DNA from: Fodinibacter sp038210185
Lineage (GTDB): Bacteria; Actinomycetota; Actinomycetes; Actinomycetales; Dermatophilaceae
Length of the DNA: 17,964 nucleotides
Assembly (NCBI GenBank): GCA_038210185.1
Contig: JBBQWX010000090.1
Coordinates: 1-17,964, forward strand
Direction of reading: 5' to 3'
The notes under the pieces are model-generated. The model saw only the letters and a program-made list of their open reading frames with translations. It did not search any database and was not told the DNA's origin. A program made the position numbers and the translations under genes. Below, piece by piece: positions 6,491 to 13,081 of this stretch; the first letter of the stretch is position 1, and every line of letters begins with the position of its first letter.

Positions 6491-7843
6491 ATGCGTCTTG
6501 CTCGTCGCATCCTCGCGGTGCTCCTCGTCGTCGTCGTCGCCGTCGCCGTGGGCGGGTTCTTCTATGCCCGCCCCCTGCTGCGCACCGGCACGGGCTACGC
6601 GGCGCACAACTCGTGTGCGGTGACCATGGTCGCGAACCGTGACGACCCGGAGTCCGACCTGCCCGACAACCCGCTCGTGCCCTTCCTCACCGGCTACGTC
6701 AACGAGGCCGGCGGTTCGAGCACGTCACAGATCCTGTTCACGCTGGCGACCCAGAAGGCCTGGTTCACCCGTGGGTTCGGCTGCACGCTGGCCAAGGACA
6801 GGCCCAGCCCCGGTGAGGCCACCAAGGTGGTCTCCGACACCAACCCCTTGACCGAGGCGCCGACCCCCGAGCCGAACGCCGAGGTCGACGCGGCCATCGC
6901 CGCAGCGTTCGGCGACGGCCTGTCCCCCTCCCGCGCCGAGGCGCTGGGCACGCGCGGCATCGTCGTCCTGCGCGACGGCGCGCTGGTCGGCGAGCGCTAT
7001 GCCGAGGGGTTCGACGCGGCCACCCCGCAGCTCGGCTGGTCGATGGGCAAGAGCGTGACCAGCCTGCTCCTCGGCCGGATGGTGCTGCAGCAACGCGTCG
7101 CCGTCGACGACCGGGGTCTGCGGCCCGAGTGGACCGACGGCCGCAAGAACATCACCGTCGACCAGCTGCTCCGGATGACGAGCGGGCTGGAGTGGGACGA
7201 GACCTACGCGCTGGGCACGCCGATCACCCAGATGCTCTACGACGAGCCGGACATGGCGGCGTTCGCCGCGGGTCAGCCGCTGGCGCACCGGCCGGGCAGC
7301 CACCAGCAGTACTCGAGCGGGTCGACCAACATCCTGTGCGGGGTGCTCACCGACCTCGCCGACGCCCCCGACGCCGACCTGCCGCGGGAGCAGCTCTTCG
7401 CCCCGTTGGGCCTGACCTCGGCGATCTGGGAGGTCGACGCCACCAGCACCCCGGTGTGCAGCTCGTACCTGTGGGCCACACCGCGCGACTGGGCCACCAT
7501 CGGCGAGTTCGCCCTGCGGGACGGGGTGTGGGCCGGCGAGCGGCTGCTCCCCGAGGAGTGGATCAAGCAGACGACGACGGCCGCCCGCGTCGCCCGCAGT
7601 GAGGAGCGGGGCTACGCCGGAGGGTGGTGGGTCAACCGCCAGGCCGACGGCACGCTCGTCGACGAGGCCCTCCCCGAGGACGCCTTCTGGGCCAGTGGCC
7701 ACGACGGGCAGCGGCTCTACGTCGTGCCGTCCGCCGGCCTCGTCGTCGCCCGGCTCGGCTTCAGCCCCGAGGTCGAGGCAGGGAACCTGCGCACCTCACA
7801 GCTCGTGGCCGACCTCGTGGCCCTCGGCGGCCCACCGGGCTGA
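6491..7843 (+). CDS. serine hydrolase, beta-lactamase class C / EstB family
   Basis: The 450-residue protein opens with an Arg-rich N-terminus and a hydrophobic helix (about residues 7-26), so it is exported and probably membrane-anchored. Residues 130-445 are the penicillin-binding-protein-like fold: the nucleophile motif S184-M-G-K187 (SxxK), Y274-S-S (the usual YxN position) and G403-H404-D-G (replacing KTG, as in esterase-like members). Cys42 and Cys98 lie in a pre-domain seen in a 6-aminohexanoate-hydrolase/CubicO-like subgroup. Such proteins are carboxylesterases, D-aminopeptidases or amidases; the substrate cannot be told here. A true beta-lactamase role is less likely because YxN and KTG are altered. 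Its stop codon starts a tandem repeat, and the next gene converges on it. Confidence 0.85.
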   Translation: MRLARRILAVLLVVVVAVAVGGFFYARPLLRTGTGYAAHNSCAVTMVANRDDPESDLPDNPLVPFLTGYVNEAGGSSTSQILFTLATQKAWFTRGFGCTLAKDRPSPGEATKVVSDTNPLTEAPTPEPNAEVDAAIAAAFGDGLSPSRAEALGTRGIVVLRDGALVGERYAEGFDAATPQLGWSMGKSVTSLLLGRMVLQQRVAVDDRGLRPEWTDGRKNITVDQLLRMTSGLEWDETYALGTPITQMLYDEPDMAAFAAGQPLAHRPGSHQQYSSGSTNILCGVLTDLADAPDADLPREQLFAPLGLTSAIWEVDATSTPVCSSYLWATPRDWATIGEFALRDGVWAGERLLPEEWIKQTTTAARVARSEERGYAGGWWVNRQADGTLVDEALPEDAFWASGHDGQRLYVVPSAGLVVARLGFSPEVEAGNLRTSQLVADLVALGGPPG

Positions 7844-7907
7844 GCCGGCGTGGGCCGGCGTGAGCCGGCGTGAGCCGGCGTGAGCCGGCGTGGGCCGGCG
7901 TGAGCCG
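7841..7907. repeat. 10-bp tandem repeat filling a convergent gap
   Basis: Six copies of TGAGCCGGCG (two carry TGG in place of TGA) run 7841-7900, plus a partial copy to 7907. The first TGA (7841-7843) is the stop codon of the serine hydrolase. The array ends exactly where the DUF2510 gene's stop (7908-7910) begins, so it fills the whole gap between two convergent genes. Confidence 0.95.
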
Positions 7908-8762
7908 TCAGAGCGAGGCGGTGACGGTGGCCTCGGTGGCGTCCGCCACGTCGCCGAAGAACGGGACGCAGGAGACGTCGACCGTGGCCCCGGCGGACCC
8001 GGATGCCGCGGTGCAGACGGTGTCGACCTCGGTGCCCCCGGCGTCAGGGACCGACATCGTGAAGAGCACCGGGAACCCGTCGGTGCCGGTGACCTCTGCC
8101 TTCATCCCGGTGACGTTGACGATCGGAACCCCTCCGACCTGTGCCTCCAGGGCCCAGCCCGACTCGATGGTCGCGCGGGCCAGCTCGAAGCCGTCGCCGA
8201 CCGAGAGCTGGATGGGCTCGCCGAGGCCGTCGGTGGGCAGGTCCGAGGGAACGCTCGGCAGCTCGGTGGGGAGTCCGGAGGGGAAGGTCTCGCTGATCGT
8301 GTCGGCGGCGCGGCTGAACGCATAGATCGCCACCACGATGCCGGCGCCGATCACGAGCACCCCGACGAGCGCGGCGATGAGGCAGCCCTTGGCCAGGCCG
8401 CTGCCCTGGCGGGGGGGCGGGCCGTACTGCTGGCCTCCGGGCGCGCCGTAGCCGGTCGGTGAGTCTCCCGCCGGCGCCTGGCCGGCACCGGCGGGTGGGT
8501 AGGCGTAGTCCTGCTGGGCCGGGCCCGAGCCGGGCGCCTGGGCCGGGGCCGAGGGCGAGGCTGGGGCCTGGGCCGGGATGGCCTGGGTGCCGGTGACGTC
8601 GAAAGCCTGGGTCTCGTCGACGGGGGCCGCCCACGAGGGGGGCGGTGGCGGCGCGGTGGGGTCGCTGGGCAGCGGGGGGCGGAACTGGTCGGTCCACGCG
8701 GTGCCGTCCCAGTAGCGCTCCTGGCCGTCTGGCTGCAGGTGCCATCCCGCTGGTGCCGACAT
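7908..8762 (-). CDS. DUF2510 membrane protein with Pro/Ala-rich linker
   Basis: The 284-residue product has AGGAGG six bases before its ATG (8762). Residues 6-24 (GWHLQPDG, RYWDGTAWT) form a DUF2510 module, a short Trp-rich cytoplasmic motif common in actinobacterial membrane proteins. Residues 30-120 are a disordered Pro/Ala/Gly/Gln linker. One transmembrane helix spans about 126-149. The outer part (150-284) has a Ser/Pro-rich stalk (PTELPSVPSDLPTDGLG) and a beta-rich domain with two cysteines (VDTVC and VDVSC), possibly disulfide-linked; I do not recognise it beyond a loose likeness to small secreted DUF4333-type domains. Function unknown. It converges on the serine hydrolase across a tandem array. 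Confidence 0.85.
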   Translation of the reverse strand: MSAPAGWHLQPDGQERYWDGTAWTDQFRPPLPSDPTAPPPPPSWAAPVDETQAFDVTGTQAIPAQAPASPSAPAQAPGSGPAQQDYAYPPAGAGQAPAGDSPTGYGAPGGQQYGPPPRQGSGLAKGCLIAALVGVLVIGAGIVVAIYAFSRAADTISETFPSGLPTELPSVPSDLPTDGLGEPIQLSVGDGFELARATIESGWALEAQVGGVPIVNVTGMKAEVTGTDGFPVLFTMSVPDAGGTEVDTVCTAASGSAGATVDVSCVPFFGDVADATEATVTASL

Positions 8763-8800
8763 CTGGCCCTCCTTCGTGGGTATCGGTGCTCGCAGCGTAG

Positions 8801-9400
8801 CGCCAGCGGAACGGGCCGGCGTCAGGGGTCGAGCACAGCCGCCCGGCCTCGGTCAGCAGCCGCGAGCGCAGGTCAGGGCAGCGTGACGTTGCGATCAGGC
8901 TGCACCCTGACGGAGCGCTCGGGGCTGCCGGGCCGCGCGGCAACATCGAGCCGGGCAGGGCCGTGGCCGAGGAGGCCGACCCCAGCACGCTCGACGGGCT
9001 GATCGCCACCGACGACGAGTACCTCGTGTTCTGCGGCGTGGTCGGTCTGGGCCGCCAGCTCGCCGACGGGTGCGACGACGGCAACGCCCTCGTGCAGCGG
9101 GCCGCCGTCGCCGGAATCTGCGAACCGCGTCTGCTGCGGACGCCGGACGCGGCGCAGGCCGCCGTCGACACCTGCGAGCGCGTCACGGCATCCCTGGCTG
9201 CGCGGCCGCTCGACGAACGCCGCCTGCCGTCGGTGCGCACCCTTCGGCAGGCGCTCGGTTACTGCTGGAGCGTGGCGGTGGCCGCCGACCCCGAGCGCGC
9301 GATGCCGCGCTTCCTGGCGCTGACCGCCTCGCCGCACCCGGACGTCGCGTGGATCGTGCACGACAACCGCGGCAAGGCCCACCTCGTCACGCTGCTGTGA
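8801..9400 (+). pseudogene. HEAT-like repeat protein, 5'-truncated
   Basis: An open frame runs from after a TAG at 8798-8800 to TGA 9398-9400. Family-like sequence starts well upstream of any start codon (RDVAIRLHPDGALGAAG and GNIEPGRAVA, about 8882-8965), while the first usable start is GTG 8963, giving 145 residues without a clear ribosome binding site. I take this as a gene that lost its 5' end; a shortened functional product from 8963 is the alternative. The remaining part includes YLVFCGVVGLG, LVQRAAVAGICEPRLL, LRQALGYCWSVAVAADP and a final HPDVAWIVHDNRGKAHL, as in actinobacterial HEAT/armadillo-like proteins of unknown role. From memory a repeat with a WRVRE motif usually lies between the first two; it seems to be missing. 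Confidence 0.55.
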
Positions 9401-9423
9401 CCTGCCTGTCCACGCTGGGGCGG

Positions 9424-9456
9424 CCAGCGGCCGGTCAGCGGGCGGTCAGCGGCCGG
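9424..9456. repeat. 11-bp imperfect tandem repeat between convergent genes
   Basis: Three units of [C/T]CAGCGG[C/G]CGG lie in tandem just after the stop of the HEAT-like gene (9400) and before the stop of the DUF1905 gene (9496). No hairpin with a T-tract is seen. Confidence 0.7.
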
Positions 9457-9495
9457 CCACGTCGGCCCAACGGCATCCGGCGGTCGTCGGCGCGG

Positions 9496-9786
9496 TCAGG
9501 CCCGGCGCTCGGTGAGCACCACGGTGACGCGGTCGCCGGCGTGTTTGCCGATGGCGCGCCGGACCTCGGCGGTCACCGGCAGCTTGTGGCGCCCGTCGCC
9601 CAGTGCCATGAACGACGTGCGCACCGCCACGCCGTCGATGGTGGCGGTGACCTTGACCAGCCCGCGGGTGCCGAAGAACTCGGCGGACCCCGGCCAGACC
9701 AGGTAGGTCCACCCACCCGGCGCCGGGCTCTGCTCGAGCTCGGCGTCGAAGGTGACGTCGAGCGGTCCCACGCCTGCACCGGCCAT
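9496..9786 (-). CDS. DUF1905 domain protein
   Basis: The 96-residue protein is a single DUF1905 beta-barrel-like domain: VTFDAELEQ at the start, GGWTYLVWPGSAEFFGTRG, then VKVTATIDGVAVRTSFMALGDG, KLPVTAEVRRAIGKHAGD and the last strand VTVVLTE. DUF1905 occurs alone or fused to a YdeI/OmpD-associated domain; this copy is the stand-alone form. The role is not established. ATG 9786 has no strong Shine-Dalgarno sequence; an in-frame GTG five codons later is an alternative start. It stands convergent to the HEAT-like remnant and downstream of the large hydrolase with a gap of about 115 bp, which contains short direct repeats. Confidence 0.85.
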   Translation of the reverse strand: MAGAGVGPLDVTFDAELEQSPAPGGWTYLVWPGSAEFFGTRGLVKVTATIDGVAVRTSFMALGDGRHKLPVTAEVRRAIGKHAGDRVTVVLTERRA

Positions 9787-9825
9787 CCCGACAGGATGCC
9801 GTGGGCGCGGCGGTGTGTCACGTGG

Positions 9826-9855
9826 GACGTGGCGTGGCAGGACGTGGCGTGGCAG
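9826..9855. repeat. 15-bp direct repeat, two copies
   Basis: GACGTGGCGTGGCAG occurs twice in tandem, followed by degenerate GGGAC/TGGCGTGG copies to about 9880. It lies in the gap between the start of the DUF1905 gene and the stop codon (9901) of the alpha/beta hydrolase. Confidence 0.8.
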
Positions 9856-9900
9856 GACGGGACCTGGCGTGGACGGGACCGCGGCTGCGGTGCGTCGCGT

Positions 9901-11610
9901 TCAGCGGTTCCCGAGGACCGCCCCGATCTGCTGGGCCCGCGCGTCGGACCAGCCGGAGGGCTCGGTGACCGCCGCCCAGGCGCGCAGGTTGGCCCGGGCC
10001 GAGTACACGTGCCCGTGGCCGGTCGGCACGCTGCCGGCACCCGGCATGTCGAGCAGCACCTGCCACATGGTCACTAGCGGCACCCAGCCCATCGTGGGCG
10101 ACACGTCGGGGCCCCGCTGGCCGTCGCTGAGCCACTCCGGCCGGTCGAAGGCCAGGTCACTGGAGAAGAACACCACGGGGTCCGAGGCGTGCTGGAGGTA
10201 GGCGACGCGGGTGGGCCCCCACGCGCCGGTCACCGGTTCGAGCTCGGTGTGCTCATCGGTGAAGCGCACGGTGCGGCCCTGCTCGTAGACCGGCAGGGAT
10301 GCCGGGGAGCCCGCGTCGCGCTCGCGCTCGAGACGGCCGTGCAGGGTGTTGAGGAACGGCGGTCCCACCATGAGCGCGCCGTCGACGGGCTCGTTGACGA
10401 GGTTGACCGACCCCAGCACGCTCTCGACGCCCATCGACCCCAGCGACAGTCCGTAGAGGTAGAGCTCGGGCCGATCGCCCGCCGGAAGGGTGGCCCAGTG
10501 CTGCCGCACGGTCTCGAAGACGGTGCGGGAGGTGTCGACCACGGCCTCCTGGTCGGCGAGCAGCGAGATCCAGCTGGGCAGGTACGAGTACTGCACGCCG
10601 GCGATGGCGGTGTCGCCGTTCCAGAGGTACTCGAGCGGGTCGGTGCCCCGGCTGTCGAGGAAGCCCATGCCGGTGGTGGTCGCGACGACGAGCACCCTGC
10701 GGTCGAAGGCGCCGGTGCGCTTGAGCTCGGCCAGCACGAGGTCGGCGCGCCCCTGAGCGGTGTCGGCGCTCTGCAGGCCGGCGTAGACGCGGATCGGCTG
10801 CTTGGCACCCGTGCCGTTGACCGCCTCGAGCTGTTGCACCGTGGGGCCGCCGCGCACGAAGCCGCGCCCGTAGTAGCCGAGGTCCTCCCAGGCGGCGAGC
10901 GACTGGGGCGAACCGGAGCGCTCCGGCGCGACCGGGCGGTCGGTGCTCCGCGATCCGGTGGTGTCCTGCGGCGCGAAGATTCCGTTGGCGGCGGCGAAGA
11001 AGCCGTTGACGATCACGCCCGTCCACAGGCCCCAGAACACCACGACGACCAGGCCGGTGCCGAGCACGATGGACAGGCGGCGCGGAAGCCGTCGGCCCAG
11101 CCACGACACGGCAGCCCGAGCCAGCAGCCGCACCCCGCGCCCGGCGAGGAGCAGCAGCATGGCGACGGCGAGGGTCACGGCCACGACGACGGGCCAGATC
11201 AGGGGCGAGGTCGTCGGCATCCCGAACATCGCCCTGATCTCGTTCTGCCAGCCCACCAGCCGCCAGCCGTTCCAGACCGCGCCCCACATGCCGACGCCCA
11301 CGAGCACCCAGAGCGCGACGGCGCGGGCACGGCCGCGGAGGGCGGGGATGTCGAGGTAGTGCCACAGCGCGGCCGCTCCCGCGCCCAGGCCGTAACCGAC
11401 GGCCATCGTCACCCCCGACACCACACCCTGCAGCCAGGCGGCCCGCGGGAGGAGGGACGGGACGAGGGAGGCGGCGAAGAACCAGGTGGCGGTCGTGAGC
11501 CCGACACCCGACAGCACCCGGTCGAGCACCCGCTCCGGGCGACCGAGCGCGGGCATGAGAGGGCTCTGGCGCAGGCGCAGTGCGGCGGACTCGACGAGCG
11601 TGACGGTCAC
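9901..11610 (-). CDS. membrane alpha/beta hydrolase (Abhydrolase_9 family)
   Basis: The 569-residue protein starts at GTG 11610, with AAGGAG four bases upstream on the minus strand. Residues about 35-205 hold four to five transmembrane helices (the Abhydrolase_9 N-terminal region). Residues 245-565 are a catalytic domain: PIRVYAGLQSA at its beginning (about 272-282), RVLVVATTTGMGF, the nucleophile elbow G387-L-S389-L-G391 (YGLSLGSMG), a candidate acid Asp477 (LQHASDPVVFF) and His532/His534 in GHGHVY near the end. This matches PF15420 plus PF10081, widespread in actinobacteria and thought to act on lipids or esters at the membrane; the substrate is unknown. It diverges from the hemerythrin gene across a 143-bp region. 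All expected residues are present. Confidence 0.9.
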   Translation of the reverse strand: MTVTLVESAALRLRQSPLMPALGRPERVLDRVLSGVGLTTATWFFAASLVPSLLPRAAWLQGVVSGVTMAVGYGLGAGAAALWHYLDIPALRGRARAVALWVLVGVGMWGAVWNGWRLVGWQNEIRAMFGMPTTSPLIWPVVVAVTLAVAMLLLLAGRGVRLLARAAVSWLGRRLPRRLSIVLGTGLVVVVFWGLWTGVIVNGFFAAANGIFAPQDTTGSRSTDRPVAPERSGSPQSLAAWEDLGYYGRGFVRGGPTVQQLEAVNGTGAKQPIRVYAGLQSADTAQGRADLVLAELKRTGAFDRRVLVVATTTGMGFLDSRGTDPLEYLWNGDTAIAGVQYSYLPSWISLLADQEAVVDTSRTVFETVRQHWATLPAGDRPELYLYGLSLGSMGVESVLGSVNLVNEPVDGALMVGPPFLNTLHGRLERERDAGSPASLPVYEQGRTVRFTDEHTELEPVTGAWGPTRVAYLQHASDPVVFFSSDLAFDRPEWLSDGQRGPDVSPTMGWVPLVTMWQVLLDMPGAGSVPTGHGHVYSARANLRAWAAVTEPSGWSDARAQQIGAVLGNR

Positions 11611-11741
11611 GACGCTCCTTGCGTGATGCGGATGGTGCCCCCATCAGGGTAGGCGGCGGCAGCCTCGCCGCACACGGGTATCGGAGACGACACGGCGGGT
11701 CGGGGGTCGGGTCAGGGGTTTCCCGGATGCCGCGGGGCACC

Positions 11742-11747
11742 TACCGT
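11742..11747 (+). promoter_or_regulatory. -10 element of a leaderless hemerythrin transcript
   Basis: TACCGT ends six bases before the GTG at 11754, and no Shine-Dalgarno sequence is present. The -35 is not clear (TTTCCC at 11719-11724 at best). Confidence 0.4.
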
Positions 11748-11753
11748 TGCCGC

Positions 11754-12290
11754 GTGACGGTCGCCGAGGGGGAGGGTTTCTCGCGCCGGTCGGGTGCCGC
11801 GGAGCGCGTGGTGGCCCTGGGGTCCGAGCTGCGGCGGCTGCACGACCACATCCGGAACGTGCTCGACGACGCCCGTGACGGCCTCGACCCGGTGGCCGGC
11901 GCGGCATCCCTCACCGACGACCTCGTGCTGCGCTGCCGAGCGGTGTGCACGACGCTCGGAGGCCACCACCGTGACGAGGATGCCGTGCTGTTTCCGTGGC
12001 TGCGGCGCGAGCACCCCGGGCTCGGCGCGGTGGTCGACCGGCTCGAGGAGGACCACGCGATGATCGGCACCCTGCTGTCCGATCTCGAGCGCGCGGTGCA
12101 CGAGGGGGCGAAGTCGGAGGTCGTGCTGCGTTACCTCGAAGGGGTGGACGCCATCGTGGAGAGCCACTTCCGCTACGAGGAGCGGTCGCTCGTGACCCTG
12201 CTCGACGCGTCGGACGGTGAGGGGCTCGTTCTGCCCGACCGATTCTGGGAGCCGGGTGAGAGGCTGGCCCCCAGGAGGTGGTTCGCGTGA
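11754..12290 (+). CDS. hemerythrin-like HHE domain protein
   Basis: The 178-residue protein begins at GTG 11754, chosen because a TACCGT -10 lies six bases upstream and the HHE fold starts about 25 residues in. Candidate iron ligands are visible in order: His30 (LRRLHDHI), His71/His72 and Glu75 (GHHRDEDAVLFPWL), His101 (EEDHAMI), His138 and Glu142 (ESHFRYEE). This four-helix bundle normally binds a di-iron centre and senses or carries O2, NO or peroxide. No partner domain is fused. Its stop overlaps the GTG start of the GNAT gene (GTGA), so the two are co-translated. An upstream in-frame ATG at 11730 is possible but would put the -10 inside the gene. Confidence 0.85.
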   Translation: MTVAEGEGFSRRSGAAERVVALGSELRRLHDHIRNVLDDARDGLDPVAGAASLTDDLVLRCRAVCTTLGGHHRDEDAVLFPWLRREHPGLGAVVDRLEEDHAMIGTLLSDLERAVHEGAKSEVVLRYLEGVDAIVESHFRYEERSLVTLLDASDGEGLVLPDRFWEPGERLAPRRWFA

Positions 12291-12610
12291 GTGACGTGAG
12301 CGAGCAGGTCGTCGTGGCCCGCAACGAGGACGAGCACCGGTGGGAGGCGCGCCTCGGTGGCGAGCTCGCGGGGTTCGCCGCGTACCAGCTGACCGACGAG
12401 CTGATCGTGTTCACCCACACCGAGGTCGACCCGGCCTTCGAGGGCAAGGGCGTGGGTGGAGCGCTGGCGCGGCAGGCGCTCGACGAGGTGGCCGAGGAGG
12501 GGACTCGCAAGGTGATGCCGCTCTGCCCGTTCATCAAGGCGTGGATCGCACGGCACCCCGACTACCGGCACCTGGTCTACGGCGCGCCGACCGGCACCGA
12601 CGACAACTGA
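12287..12610 (+). CDS. small GNAT-like acetyltransferase (Acetyltransf_CG, YjdJ-like)
   Basis: The 107-residue protein starts at GTG 12287, eight bases after AGGAGG (12273-12278) and overlapping the hemerythrin stop; GTG 12278 is ruled out because it lies in the ribosome binding site. It has the PF14542 signature: RWEARLGGELAGFAAYQ, FTHTEVDPAFEGKGVGGALARQAL (the acetyl-CoA loop, about 42-65) and the ending KVMPLCPFIKAWIARHPDY, which is typical of this small subgroup. These proteins bind acetyl-CoA; their acceptor is not known. The last codons and stop (GTDDN, stop) form the first copy of a 29-bp tandem repeat that continues downstream. Confidence 0.9.
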   Translation: MSDVSEQVVVARNEDEHRWEARLGGELAGFAAYQLTDELIVFTHTEVDPAFEGKGVGGALARQALDEVAEEGTRKVMPLCPFIKAWIARHPDYRHLVYGAPTGTDDN

Positions 12611-12764
12611 GGCTCGGGTCCGGCACCGGCGACAACTGAGGCTCGGGTCCGGCACCGACGACTCCTGAGGCTCGGGTCCGGCACCGACGACTCCTGAGGC
12701 TCGGGTCCGGCACCGACGACAACCGAGGTTCGGGTCCGGCACCGACGACTCCTGAGGCTCGGGT
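12591..12764. repeat. 29-bp tandem repeat, six copies
   Basis: Six units of exactly 29 bp, all starting CCGGCACCG and ending CGGGT. The first unit contains the last codons and the stop of the GNAT gene. Copies 1-2 carry GACAACTGA, copies 3, 4 and 6 GACTCCTGA, and copy 5 GACAACCGA. Five of six units keep the TGA; because 29 is not a multiple of three, successive TGAs fall in different frames. Confidence 0.95.
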
Positions 12765-12766
12765 CC

Positions 12767-12908
12767 GGGTCGACGTGGCCCAGGCGCCAGGCCGAGTCGA
12801 CGCGGCCCGGATGCCGGGTCGACGTGGCTTTCGTTCCGGGTCGACGTGGCTTTCGTTCCGGGTCGACGTGGCCCAGGCGCCTGGCCGAGTCGACGCGGCC
12901 CGGATGCC
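12767..12908. repeat. A-B-B-A compound repeat (49, 22, 22, 49 bp)
   Basis: Two 49-bp copies (12767-12815 and 12860-12908, one mismatch) flank two identical 22-bp copies (12816-12837, 12838-12859). All four begin GGGTCGACGTGGC. The 49-bp unit ends CGGATGCC. The stretch 12611-13081 holds no gene that I can support; besides these arrays it contains the HNH promoter. Confidence 0.95.
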
Positions 12909-13010
12909 GGGTCCTCGCAGTTCGGGTGAACGCATGCCTGGCCCGGTTGGCTCGCATGGTGAGGCAAACATGTGGTTGCTTCGCGGTGTGGGACAACGAA
13001 ATCCATACGC

Positions 13011-13047
13011 TCGAACACTTGTGCGAATCATCGCTCGCCGGTAGGAT
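13011..13047 (+). promoter_or_regulatory. SOS (LexA) box overlapping the HNH gene promoter
   Basis: TCGAAC-ACTT-GTGCGA at 13011-13026 matches the actinobacterial LexA box TCGAAC-N4-GTTCGA at 11 of 12 fixed positions. TTGTGC (13019-13024, -35) and TAGGAT (13042-13047, -10) are separated by 17 bp, so a bound repressor would cover the -35. Confidence 0.7.
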
Positions 13048-13081
13048 CGGGGTAGCGAAACAGCGCGAGGGGGTGGGGGTC

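Noticed and set aside
6491..7843. Antibiotic-resistance beta-lactamase
   Set aside because: SxxK is present, but YxN is Y-S-S and KTG is G-H-D-G, which fits esterase/amidase-like class C relatives instead of a true AmpC.
10189..11652. 487-codon plus-strand open frame
   Set aside because: Antisense shadow of the membrane hydrolase; His/Arg/Gly-rich, with no start signals or recognisable motifs.
12591..12764. CRISPR array (29-bp regular repeats)
   Set aside because: The units are directly adjacent with no spacers, and there are no cas genes.
12767..12908. Origin or attachment site
   Set aside because: No DnaA boxes, integrase gene or tRNA nearby; repeats alone do not support it.
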